This document shows positions 37,701-46,810 of a stretch of 64,000 nucleotides of DNA, one piece after another (position 1 is the stretch's first letter; each line of letters begins with the position of its first letter). This DNA comes from Gillisia limnaea DSM 15749 (GTDB taxonomy: Bacteria > Bacteroidota > Bacteroidia > Flavobacteriales > Flavobacteriaceae), in NCBI RefSeq assembly GCF_000243235.1, contig NZ_JH594606.1, positions 1,011,752-1,075,751 of the forward strand, written 5' to 3'. Position numbers and translations under genes: made by a program. Below the pieces are notes generated by a model, which worked only from the letters and a program-made list of their open reading frames with translations, was not told where the DNA came from and did not search any database.

Positions 37701-40700
37701 GCTTCAGAAATCGATTTGGTGAACGGATCCTTTATTCCGTCAGAGATACAACCAGGCACCTATACTGTTACTTATACTACTCCTGTAACAGGAATCTGCG
37801 AGGTAGTTACAGCAACCACAGAAGTAACCATAACTCCTCTTCCAACAGCCATTATATCATACGAGAGTAGCCCATTTTGTTCATCAGACGCGGCAGACAA
37901 ATTAGTGACCTTGACTGGTACACATGCGTACACCGGTGGCACATACAGTTCAACAAGTGGACTGGACATCAATGCTTCCACAGGTATTATTAAAGCTGCC
38001 AACAGCCAACCGGACACTTACACCGTAACTTACACTTTACCCGCTGCTTCCGGCTGTGGAATTGTAACTGCTACTACAGATGTGACTATTACTAAAATTC
38101 CAGTTCCTAATATATCTTATACTTCGGGAGCGATTTGCAAAGAAGACTCCAGCACCTATAGCCCTACTATTGCTGGTACAGGTTTGGTAAATGGTGGAAG
38201 TTTTTCTGCTCCATCTGGATTAAGCATAATAACTTCTACAGGTGTTATTGATGCAACTTCAAGTACTCCCGGAACTTATAAAATAACATACACCTTGCCT
38301 GCGGCAGATGGTTGCGGGCAAATCACTGCAGAAACTGAAGTTACAATAACACCAGTCCCATCAGTAGATATTAGTTATGATGGGCCATACTGTGAATCCA
38401 CCTCAGGCACAAAACAAGTAGTGTTCACCAATGGTATAGGAGCTTTTGAAAATGGAAGCTTTAATTCATCCCCTTCAGGACTGGAAATTAATACTTCCAG
38501 CGGTGCAATAACTCCTTCTGCCAGCGAACCCGGGGAATACACCGTTATATACAATATTCCTGCCAGTGGGGGTTGTGGTGTAAAAACAGCAGAAACTACA
38601 GTTAGCATTACACCTGTTCCGAAAGCTACTATTAACTACAATGATGCACCATTCTGCACAGCAGATGCATCCTCCTATCAGGTTACCTTTACCAATACCA
38701 CAGGGAGTTATGAAAACGGAACTTTCTCCGGTACTACCGGGTTAGTAATTGATGCCACTACGGGCGCAATTAATCCTGATGGCAGTACACCCGGAAGTCA
38801 TACCGTAACATATACAATCCCTACTGCCGAGGGTTGTGATGCTGTCACCACTACAGTTGATATCACAGTTTATAGAGAAGTAAGTATAAATTCCCAACCA
38901 TTTAATATTGGAACCTGTACCGGGGAAGGAGTTGATTTTGAAGTTTCTGCGGCAGGCGAAGGACTTTCATACCAATGGTACAAAGGGAGCTTTCCCGGTT
39001 CCCCTATTAGTGGAGCAACGTCAAATATTTATAATATTAATTCTGTAACTTCCCAGGATGATGGAATTTACTATGTTGAAGTTTCCGGTACCGCTCCCTG
39101 TGAGCCGGTACGATCTGATGAAGTTACATTAAATGTAGATGAGAATATCATTGTGGCTGTTTCTCCTCAGGATGAAAATATTTGTCTAAACGGGGATGTA
39201 ACATTATTTGCAGAAGCTTCGGCTAATGGCGGCAATGTTACTTACCAGTGGAGACTAAATGGAAATGACTTAACTGGTGAAAATAACCCTTCGTTGATCC
39301 TAATCAATGTTCAGAGCAGCCAGGCAGGGGAATATTCAGTTTATATCGAAGGACCGCAGGGATACACCTGTTCTTCGATAGAAACTTCTGCTGCTATTTT
39401 AACCGTATATGATCCGCCAACGGTAGATGCAGGACCAGATCTTGAAATTTGCAGCACCGAGACATCCATAGCTTTAGCAGGAGCTATTGCGCTCAATCAT
39501 ACGTCCCTGATCTGGACATCGACCGGAGGTGGACAAATTTCAAATCCTACAGATCTATCTACTGCCACTTATTCCCCTGTTTCTGCAGATTTAGGCACTA
39601 CAATAATTTTCACCCTTACCGCACTTTTGGAGGTAGATGGAGTGCAAATTTGTACAGATGCGGTAGATACCAAGGAAATTACCATTATCCCTCAACCGGT
39701 TCTCACCGCGTTTACCTATACCTCCACATTAACAGATACTGCTACAGAATTTTGTGAAACAGATACCGCTGCAAAATCTCCTACTATAGAAGGGAACAAT
39801 CTGGCTAATGGAACCGGAGTCTTTACGGTTGATAAGCCTGCATTGGTGGTGAATGCCACTTCCGGGGCATTTACCCCTAATGGAACTGATCCCGGAGTTT
39901 ATATCATCACTTATACTTTTACTGCCACTTCCAATTCCGGTGTTTGCGCAGAGGTATCCAGAGATTTCACGGTAACCATTGGTGCAAATCCGGTCGCAGA
40001 TTTCTCATATGACAGCGAAATCTATTGCAAAGATACCCGGGACAATACTTTCAATACAGCTCCCATAATTTCGTTTGATGAAGCGGGTCACGAGAATGTA
40101 GATAGTTTTATTGCTGATAATTCTGGTTTGGTTTTAGACACCGCAACTGGAGCTATTGATCTTTCGGGTAGTTCTGCCGGAACTTATATAATTACTAGAA
40201 CAATAGATTATAAAGATAGTGCTGAAGATGGATGTCAGCCGGTTACCGCTGAATTTACAATTACAATTAATGACAGGCCTATCCCGGATTTTAGTTATTC
40301 AGCCACGGAATTTTGTTCAGACCCTGCTGCTCCCCTTTCGATCGAGCCAACTCTGGAAACAGGTGCGGTAAAAGGAATTTTTACTTATACCGCTACTCCC
40401 CAAGGAGCTAACCTGGTTTTAGATTCTGCAAGCGGAGCGATAGACATAACTACAAGTGACGCAGGAGAATATGAAATCACCAACACTGTAGATGTCGATG
40501 CTGACGGGTGTGATACTGTGAATGATTTATTTATCATTACTATTAACAAAAGATCTGACGCCACCTTTAGTTACACCAGTCCTTCCTACTGTATTACTTC
40601 TGGAAATGCCGTTGTAGCTGCAGGTTATGAAACGGGGGGAACTTTTAGTAGTGCAACTTTGGGAAGTCTTTTAAATTCAGCTACCGGCGCAATCTCCTGG

Positions 40701-43700
40701 AGTTCTTCCAGTGGTGTTGCGGGTTCTCACCAAGTTATCTATAAGATAGAGGGTAAAGGGGTATGTGAAGACGTCGAACACACAACATCTGTTACAATAG
40801 ATCCACTACCAAAAGGAGGAAAACTTATTTTTCAAAGTATTGTAACTCCTGATAATGACGGAAGGATCTTTATCATATGTGAGGACAACAACCCGGGTTA
40901 TGCTGATCCCTTAAGTTTATTAGGTAGTCAGGGACAGGTTTATAAGTGGAGATACCGGGGCGTAAATGACACTTCCTGGAGTGTTGTGGAAAATGATGAA
41001 GGTGAAGATTTTACAGGCGCGTCGCTTTCTGGTGCTCAAATAGAAGCTATACTTAATGGAAATTTGCATGAAGGCGAATTACAGACCACGGTTTTTAGAG
41101 TGGAATTAAGCAGCGGGGCTTGTAGCCCAAATCAATTTTCTGAGACAGGAATTGTAAGTGTTATCCCCAGCAACATTGAGCCTACACCTGTAGAAATTGA
41201 TCCTACAGTTATTTGCTTTGGCGAAAACGTGAGTTTGTATGCCGAAACCGGATATGAAACTGGTGGCGCCGTTAGTGGAGGACAATTCAACTCTGCGAAT
41301 TCTTTAACCAGTGTGCACGGCTGGAGAGTTAGAAGAGATGGAAGTACTGCCGATCTTGATTTTCCCGCAAGTGGAAATAATACTAAACCTAACATCTGGT
41401 CGAATACTAATGATAAACCTTTTTATACAGCAAACATTAATGGATCAGGAGGTTCGGATCAAAGATGGGATTCAGGAGATAAAAAGTTTGCAATTGTTAC
41501 CGGAAATAATAAAACAACCTTAGAGACATCTGTTTTTGCTATAGACGGCATTGACCAGGCAATTCTAACTTTTGATCAGGCATATAATTTAACAGCAGGA
41601 GCATCCATCCGGATAGAAATTTCAACTAATGGAGGGGCCTCTTACGAATCAGTACCATTGTACGAAGTTACAGGACCTGCGGCCAGTGGCAATATCGGCA
41701 ATTTTGGAGGTTCAACAGCCGACGTTAATAATATAAGGATTGACCTGGGCAATTATATAGGGAACGAAAATGTTCGCATACGTTTCCATTTCCTGGGAGC
41801 ACGTGATGGTGATATTTGGGCACTGGATGAAATTGACATTCCAAACGGCCCACGTGGAGTTGAATTGGAATGGACTGATTATACAGATCCTGATGATCCG
41901 GTATTCATTGGGAATGAAACAACAGAAACCTGGACACCAACTCAAATAGGTCTAAATACCTTTGTGGTAAAAACTATGCTGACAACCAATTCAAACGGCC
42001 AGCTATGTGATGTAATTCAGCATGAAGAAAGCGTAGAGGTATTTGTTTACGATACTTACACTTCCACCCCAACTGCTGCAGCAATAGCTTGTGGAACTAA
42101 TCAGGTGGGTCTCACTTCTTCTGTTACAGGAGGTAAGCAAGGTGCTATAACCAGTTATCCTACTGCCGATGGATTTATAGGTCACTGGGAAATAATAGCT
42201 TCACCATCAGGATATGTTTATGATGTAGCACAATGGTCGGGAGGAATTACAAACACCACTGCCGTTTTTACTCCTAATATTGTGGGTACTTATACTTTAA
42301 ATTGGGTTCTTGAATTAGAAGACGAAACCGCTGTTTCTGAATGTGAAAACACCATCAATGATGTTACCTTTACAATATTCGATCAATATACATCCTCTGC
42401 CACAGCCGCGGTTGAAGCATGTGGAGATAATAGTGTGGAACTAACAGGTTTATTAAGGGGGTTACTACAGGGGAATGTAAGTGTTCTACCAACCACAGAT
42501 GGCACCTATGGAGAATGGCAGGTAAAAAATGGACCTGATGGGTATGTATATGATGTAAACCAATTTTCAACCGCCAATACTTCAATTTCTGCAATTAACG
42601 ATCCTGCGGCTATTTTTAGTCCTGATCTGGTTGGAGAATATACATTACGCTGGGCAATAGTTAATGAAAATAATACACAATGTGAACATACAGTCACAGA
42701 TGTTACTATTACCATCTATGATCTTTACACTTCAACTGCTTCAGCCGTTCTGGACACCTGCGAAACTAATAGTTTTAATCTGACTGCTACTGTTTCAGGA
42801 ACCTTGCAGGAAAGTGTGAGTTCCTTTCCCACTGCAGATGGAACTACAGGAAAATGGGAGGTGATATCCAACCCGAACGAATATACATTTGCAGAAGCTC
42901 ACTTTTCTGGTATAAATGATCCAAATGCTGTGTTTACCCCTATAGTTCTTGGAGAATATACCTTGCAGTGGACTTTAATTAATGCAAACCTCTCTGAGGA
43001 ATGTATAATCCCTGCCACTGTATCTTTCAAATTATTTGACAGCTATACACTTACCGCTGAAGCCGAAGCAGGAAGCTGTGGAGATTTTGCTATTCAGCTT
43101 ACAGGTACCACTACGGGTATTTGGCAGGAGACCATATCATATCCTACCCAGGATGACTATATAGGACAATGGAGAGTGGAAGGCGGAGCAGGTAATTTCT
43201 CAAATCAAGATCCTACAGATGTTTCTGACCCTGTTAATAATCCAAATGCAATTTTTACCGCAGAGGCTTTAGGTAATTATACATTTATTTGGGAATTAGT
43301 ACCAGATCCGGATTATGCCGGGGAATTTATTGAGAACACCGCCTGCCCTGCCGCCCCTGCAGAAATTGCTGTTGAAATCCAAGAATGTATTGCTTTAGAC
43401 TTTGACGGGGTAAATGATTATGTTGATCTAGGAACAGGTTACTCCGGCGCTTTCAGTTATGAAGCATGGATAAGACCTTTTGATCGTCCAATTCCAGGAG
43501 GTGGAATAACTGATGCATCAGATGGAACCATAATTTCCGGTCCCGGATTTGAAATTAATATGGAGAATCTTCCTGATGAAATTATAAAAGGAACCAGATG
43601 GTATCATATCGCAGTAACCACTACCGGTAATTTATTTGTAGACGGTATTCCTATTGCCGGTAGCCCCAAGACAACGGGCGGTCAGGCATCCACTTTAATT

Positions 43701-45992
43701 GGAGCAAGATTACATTCCACAACAGGAGTGGCAGAAAACCATTTCTCCGGGTGGATCGAAGAAATAAGGATATGGAATGGTGATATTTCCCAGGATCAAA
43801 TAAGATTCCTGATGAATCAAAGATTACAAAATACAACGAATATTGGAGTAGAAATTCCAATGCCTGCACCAGGTCTTTCTTTTAGTGCTCTTGCCGGATA
43901 TTATCAATTATTAGCAGTTGCCGAACTGATCGAAGGTGGAATCACACCAAACCTTGCACTGAATCAACAATATAATCCTGGTTTGGTTCGTAATATGGAA
44001 ACCCTGCAGGAAAACACAGCTCCCCTTCCCTACACTTCGGCCACAGACAATGTTTGGAGTAATAGGAATACCTGGACACAACCGGTGGTATGGGATTTCC
44101 CCAACAGTAAAGGAATAGATGGAAGTACCCCTATTGAATGGAACATTGTAAGAACTTCCAATAATATAACCTCCGGTGGCAAAGATATAACCGTATTAGG
44201 CTTGATCTCAGAATCGGGAGAACTTACAATAATGGATCCTAATGATCCTGAAAATGAATATAATGGCGGTCAATCGTTAAGAGTTACGCATTATCTGCGC
44301 TTAGATGGAGGTATTGACCTTGTAGGGGAATCTCAACTGCTTCAGGATATGGGAAGTATTGTTGATCCTCAAAGCTCCGGATGGCTGGAACGTGATCAAC
44401 AGGGAACAGCAAACAGCTACAACTACAACTACTGGAGTTTCCCGGTTAGTGCAGGAGCCTCCAATGCCGGTGGCACTATAAAAGGCCTTTTAAGAGATGG
44501 AACCGATTCCAATAATGCGAAGGATATTTCTTTTGCCTACGACCATACCTACGCTGATAAATATAATTATAATACCGAACAAAAAAGGATTAGCGCCTAT
44601 TGGCTCTTCAAATTCTTTGGCACTGCCAATGTGTATGCAGAATGGAAATGGATTGGGGAAAATGGCCAGCTTAATACCGGCGACGGGTTTACCATGAAAG
44701 GAACTTCAGGTGATGTGGCTATTTCAACCCCGCAAAACTACGTTTTCAAAGGATTGCCAAATAACGGACCTGTAAATGGGGTGAGTATTGGCTCAAATCA
44801 GAACCGTCTAGTTGGAAACCCTTACCCGTCTGCTCTTAATGCTGTACAATTTATATTAGATAACTTAAATTCAGCAAATGTTGGAGGTGCTACGAATACC
44901 GAAAACATTTTTAATGGAGCCTTATATTTTTGGGACCATTTTGGACAGGAAAACACTCATATTTTAAGGGAATATGTAGGAGGTTATGCAACTATAAATC
45001 TTTCCGGAGCTGTAAAGTCAGCTTCCTCGGTAGATGAGCGTATCAATAATGACGGTACCTCAGGAACCAAAAAACCCGGACAATTTGTACCCGTGGGTCA
45101 GGGATTTTTTATTAATACGGTTTTAGATCCTGCTATAGCCAACGGCATTATTATAAGTGGCGGAATAGTTAACTTTAATAATAGCCAAAGAGCTTTTGTT
45201 ACCGAACTGAACCCCAATGAGTCCCAATTTCTTAAACCTATTTATCCTACTAAAGGTCAAAAATCGTTAGTAACCAAGGATTCACGGTATAAAATAAGAT
45301 TGGATTTCACATCCCCGCTTGGCTTCCACAGACAAATTCTAGTAACTGCTGACGCCAATACTACCAACAGTTTTGATTTAGGTTATGATGCTCTTTTATT
45401 TGATAATATTCCCGAAGATATGTATTGGTTAATTCAGGATAAAGAGTTTGTAATCCAGGCTGTACCAAATTTCGATAAGGATCAAATTTTACCATTGGGA
45501 ATTAAAATCAAGGAAGAAGGGGAGCTAAAGATTGAAATTGGCGGACTTGAAAATTATCCTGATACCGAACCGGTGTACTTAAAAGACATATTAAATGACA
45601 GTATTCACGATCTAAGGAAATCTCCGTACTTCTCAACTTCTGAACCGGGAACTATTCATGACCGTTTTGAAATAATTTTCTTCAAAGATGAACCTGTGCC
45701 ACCTGTGGTTGAAGTACCCGGAGAAGAACCAGATGAGATCAAGGATCGGTTTGGGATTAGCGTTCGTCATGGTCAAACAGACAGGGAATTGCAGATCCTT
45801 AATCCGCAGGAACTTTCAATCACAAATATGTACATTTTTGACCTCAATGGTAATAAACTGGAAGGCCACAACAATCTTCCTATTGAAAAGGAATTCAAAA
45901 TGCCTGTTAGAAATTATAGCTCCGGGGTTTATATTGTTCAGCTTGTTGTTGAAGGAAGGGTTGTAAGCAAGAAGATAATTATCAATAACTAG
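34773..45992 (+). CDS. Giant T9SS-secreted repeat protein with LamG-like domain
   Basis: A 3739-residue secreted protein with a signal peptide to about residue 25. Residues about 30-200 are Ig-like. About 203-733 are repeats of about 85-90 residues resembling PKD_6 (VCPGISQTFSI, YEWTFPTGWTGSS, NDCGTS). About 935-1370 are further repeats ending in GCGxxTAxTxVTIT. A longer Ig/PKD-like array follows, then a MAM/jelly-roll-like section around 2175-2370 and a block of TSTxTAxxxxCGTN-type repeats to about 2870. A LamG-like domain starts at LDFDGVNDYVDLG (about 2872), followed by the T9SS-cargo region containing GNPYPSALNA and a terminal sorting domain (about 3666-3739, ending VVSKKIIINN). A probable adhesin or extracellular matrix protein. 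It lies in tandem with a related gene and a relic. Confidence 0.92.
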   Translation: MEKKLLSLFLTVFFIFLSFWSGFGQCPTSVGVTASPGTTICAGESITFTANPTGGSLPQYQWQINGSNVNGENLSTYTTTSLTNGQKVRVIVTSSSTDQSNCPVQSSEVPVTVNPIRTATAIIAANNSNICPGQTVNFTISSQNNIGSGSQYEWRVNGTSQGTSNTFSSNNLVAGDQIQLWVDSSVPCTDPVLSNTISITEKPGTPAVPSDFTSSETAVCPGVIQTYTVPNDPNASEYIWTYPSGWTGSSTTNSVTVTSGNSGSGTITVKAKNSCGTSEARSLAVSVKAGTPATPGTISGTAQVCPGISQTFSIAAVTGATSYEWTFPTGWTGSSTSTSITLTPTVGTAVTGNLSVTATNDCGTSSARPLAISVKSGTPDQPAAFTAGPATLCPGTEGTYSVPIVAGATQYIWTLPTGFSASSLTTTTPSLVVTAGTSGSGNITVKASNDCGTGPERFMAISINPPKPVITGEIAGSTGVCASTTSLSYSIPAIANATSYEWAVNGTGWQITAGAGTNQITVSSGTTGGTISVIAKNSCGDSASKSITVNLNPPPPVMAGEISGPSNVCAGSTGNTYSIPTITGASSYTWTRPSGWSITGGENSNTITVTAGTLGGNISVTAVNGCGSSTTKTFPVTTTAGVPDTPGTITSSLDSNPNICPPKSGVTFTVPTVTGATGYEWSLPAGWEITSEANIASIIVNITANAAYQNEVVSVRARNACGLGPARSYSNITVSNFIIADLGADQLVCRSRTELSIPVELYFGNSNRLKPTWSSNGNGTFRNLPDIGGGNSTNNIPRNFTIYYTPSANDITKEFITITMTVPPPQSSSPCGTGKDEMRIYFRNSPTATIASPAAICTGSSTTLNITGTPNSKVTYSKGNQTGLTVDIGSSGTATIPSGPLTDSTDFILTGITNTDAPICSNSLNSIATVSVTQKPTAVIFYTGPYCNSMEESTGAVTIEGEYSYLNGTFSATGDLASEIDLVNGSFIPSEIQPGTYTVTYTTPVTGICEVVTATTEVTITPLPTAIISYESSPFCSSDAADKLVTLTGTHAYTGGTYSSTSGLDINASTGIIKAANSQPDTYTVTYTLPAASGCGIVTATTDVTITKIPVPNISYTSGAICKEDSSTYSPTIAGTGLVNGGSFSAPSGLSIITSTGVIDATSSTPGTYKITYTLPAADGCGQITAETEVTITPVPSVDISYDGPYCESTSGTKQVVFTNGIGAFENGSFNSSPSGLEINTSSGAITPSASEPGEYTVIYNIPASGGCGVKTAETTVSITPVPKATINYNDAPFCTADASSYQVTFTNTTGSYENGTFSGTTGLVIDATTGAINPDGSTPGSHTVTYTIPTAEGCDAVTTTVDITVYREVSINSQPFNIGTCTGEGVDFEVSAAGEGLSYQWYKGSFPGSPISGATSNIYNINSVTSQDDGIYYVEVSGTAPCEPVRSDEVTLNVDENIIVAVSPQDENICLNGDVTLFAEASANGGNVTYQWRLNGNDLTGENNPSLILINVQSSQAGEYSVYIEGPQGYTCSSIETSAAILTVYDPPTVDAGPDLEICSTETSIALAGAIALNHTSLIWTSTGGGQISNPTDLSTATYSPVSADLGTTIIFTLTALLEVDGVQICTDAVDTKEITIIPQPVLTAFTYTSTLTDTATEFCETDTAAKSPTIEGNNLANGTGVFTVDKPALVVNATSGAFTPNGTDPGVYIITYTFTATSNSGVCAEVSRDFTVTIGANPVADFSYDSEIYCKDTRDNTFNTAPIISFDEAGHENVDSFIADNSGLVLDTATGAIDLSGSSAGTYIITRTIDYKDSAEDGCQPVTAEFTITINDRPIPDFSYSATEFCSDPAAPLSIEPTLETGAVKGIFTYTATPQGANLVLDSASGAIDITTSDAGEYEITNTVDVDADGCDTVNDLFIITINKRSDATFSYTSPSYCITSGNAVVAAGYETGGTFSSATLGSLLNSATGAISWSSSSGVAGSHQVIYKIEGKGVCEDVEHTTSVTIDPLPKGGKLIFQSIVTPDNDGRIFIICEDNNPGYADPLSLLGSQGQVYKWRYRGVNDTSWSVVENDEGEDFTGASLSGAQIEAILNGNLHEGELQTTVFRVELSSGACSPNQFSETGIVSVIPSNIEPTPVEIDPTVICFGENVSLYAETGYETGGAVSGGQFNSANSLTSVHGWRVRRDGSTADLDFPASGNNTKPNIWSNTNDKPFYTANINGSGGSDQRWDSGDKKFAIVTGNNKTTLETSVFAIDGIDQAILTFDQAYNLTAGASIRIEISTNGGASYESVPLYEVTGPAASGNIGNFGGSTADVNNIRIDLGNYIGNENVRIRFHFLGARDGDIWALDEIDIPNGPRGVELEWTDYTDPDDPVFIGNETTETWTPTQIGLNTFVVKTMLTTNSNGQLCDVIQHEESVEVFVYDTYTSTPTAAAIACGTNQVGLTSSVTGGKQGAITSYPTADGFIGHWEIIASPSGYVYDVAQWSGGITNTTAVFTPNIVGTYTLNWVLELEDETAVSECENTINDVTFTIFDQYTSSATAAVEACGDNSVELTGLLRGLLQGNVSVLPTTDGTYGEWQVKNGPDGYVYDVNQFSTANTSISAINDPAAIFSPDLVGEYTLRWAIVNENNTQCEHTVTDVTITIYDLYTSTASAVLDTCETNSFNLTATVSGTLQESVSSFPTADGTTGKWEVISNPNEYTFAEAHFSGINDPNAVFTPIVLGEYTLQWTLINANLSEECIIPATVSFKLFDSYTLTAEAEAGSCGDFAIQLTGTTTGIWQETISYPTQDDYIGQWRVEGGAGNFSNQDPTDVSDPVNNPNAIFTAEALGNYTFIWELVPDPDYAGEFIENTACPAAPAEIAVEIQECIALDFDGVNDYVDLGTGYSGAFSYEAWIRPFDRPIPGGGITDASDGTIISGPGFEINMENLPDEIIKGTRWYHIAVTTTGNLFVDGIPIAGSPKTTGGQASTLIGARLHSTTGVAENHFSGWIEEIRIWNGDISQDQIRFLMNQRLQNTTNIGVEIPMPAPGLSFSALAGYYQLLAVAELIEGGITPNLALNQQYNPGLVRNMETLQENTAPLPYTSATDNVWSNRNTWTQPVVWDFPNSKGIDGSTPIEWNIVRTSNNITSGGKDITVLGLISESGELTIMDPNDPENEYNGGQSLRVTHYLRLDGGIDLVGESQLLQDMGSIVDPQSSGWLERDQQGTANSYNYNYWSFPVSAGASNAGGTIKGLLRDGTDSNNAKDISFAYDHTYADKYNYNTEQKRISAYWLFKFFGTANVYAEWKWIGENGQLNTGDGFTMKGTSGDVAISTPQNYVFKGLPNNGPVNGVSIGSNQNRLVGNPYPSALNAVQFILDNLNSANVGGATNTENIFNGALYFWDHFGQENTHILREYVGGYATINLSGAVKSASSVDERINNDGTSGTKKPGQFVPVGQGFFINTVLDPAIANGIIISGGIVNFNNSQRAFVTELNPNESQFLKPIYPTKGQKSLVTKDSRYKIRLDFTSPLGFHRQILVTADANTTNSFDLGYDALLFDNIPEDMYWLIQDKEFVIQAVPNFDKDQILPLGIKIKEEGELKIEIGGLENYPDTEPVYLKDILNDSIHDLRKSPYFSTSEPGTIHDRFEIIFFKDEPVPPVVEVPGEEPDEIKDRFGISVRHGQTDRELQILNPQELSITNMYIFDLNGNKLEGHNNLPIEKEFKMPVRNYSSGVYIVQLVVEGRVVSKKIIINN

Positions 45993-46009
45993 AAATGGAT
46001 AGGATTAAC

Positions 46010-46204
46010 GGGTACCCTAAATAACATAAGAAATCAAGAACCTCGGGGCAACCCCCGCCCGGTCGTTACGGACGTGCTTTCCCCGACGTATGTCCATATG
46101 CTATCGGGAGTAAAATCCTTTTAAAAACTCCTGGCATCCCGAGCTATTGGGACGGGGAACCTGCCCGACGGTCAGACGGGTTAAACCCTCAATGAGGGAT
46201 TAAG
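46010..46204. repeat. Interspersed stem-loop repeat, copy A
   Basis: Contains AATCAAGAACCTCGGGGCAA, then GCTATCGGGAG, then GGCATCCCGAGCTATTGGGA, CGGGGAACCTGCCCGACGGT and CAGACGGGTTAAACC, ending in CCTCAATGAGGGATTAA. The CCCTCAATGAGGG core is a hairpin, and several other parts are self-complementary. A closely matching copy lies at 58.04-58.19 kb. It abuts the first residue-aligned codon of the relic gene that follows, suggesting that the repeat marks the truncation point. Confidence 0.75.
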
Positions 46205-46671
46205 GAGATTAAACCTTTTCGTATCAAACTCAAAAGGCTGAAAAATGGACAGGCATCCTTGAGAATATATCTCAATAATACATTACAGGACAGCATCAGG
46301 GATAATGGAACATAGCCCTAAATATCAACTTCCGGGCCCGGGGAGACCGCCTGTTTTGAAATAGTTTTCTTTAACGAAGAAGAAGTATTGAAACTGCTGG
46401 ATGCAGTTCCGTGGGAAATAAATTATGGCGTCGTATTACAGGTGCGTCACTCCCAAACCGGGCGCGAATTACAAATACTGAACCCCGATGAAATTGAGAT
46501 TTCAAATCTGTATTTATTGATCCCAATGAAAACCTGCTGGAGAATTATGACCGAATCTCCAATGAAAAAGAAATCAAATTACCGGTGCGGGGTTATAGCA
46601 TAGAGGTATATATCCTGAAATTATATGCCAAAGGAAAAGTGATAACCAGAAAGATCATCCTAAGTAATTAA
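46205..46671 (+). pseudogene. Relic of the C-terminus of a third giant T9SS protein
   Basis: Translating from 46205 gives EIKPFRIKLKRLKNG, then IYLNNTLQDSIRDNGT, stop, P, stop, ISTSGPGE, CFEIVFFNEEE. This matches the end of the preceding giant (EIGGLEN, YLKDILNDSIHDL, FSTSEPGT, FEIIFFKDE) across both stops. It continues as VRHSQTGRELQILNPDEIEI, aligned with VRHGQTDRELQILNPQELSI. At about 46510 a one-base loss shifts the frame, after which DPNENLLENYDR ... VITRKIILSN completes the sorting domain to a TAA at 46669-46671. Two stops, one frameshift and no N-terminus make it a true pseudogene. It shows a third paralogue once existed here. Confidence 0.9.
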
Positions 46672-46777
46672 CAAGATAATTCCTACATAGTTTATAGATA
46701 TTCGCATTTCATCGAATAAAATCGCACTTAAACTTTAAAATTATTCTCTAAACCGCTTATTTCTAAATTTTTATATC

Positions 46778-46785
46778 TAATTTTA
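46778..46785 (+). promoter_or_regulatory. Possible -7 element of the second giant gene
   Basis: TAATTTTA differs from TAnnTTTG only at the last base and lies 26 bases before the ATG at 46811. No convincing -33 TTG was found, so support is weak. Confidence 0.3.
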
Positions 46786-46810
46786 GCAAATATTTATAAA
46801 GGTTTAGCGT

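Noticed and set aside
46388-46603. 71-codon ORF between the giant genes as a real small gene
   Set aside because: It is a segment of a longer relic with two stops upstream and a frameshift inside it, aligned throughout to the C-terminus of the neighbouring giant.
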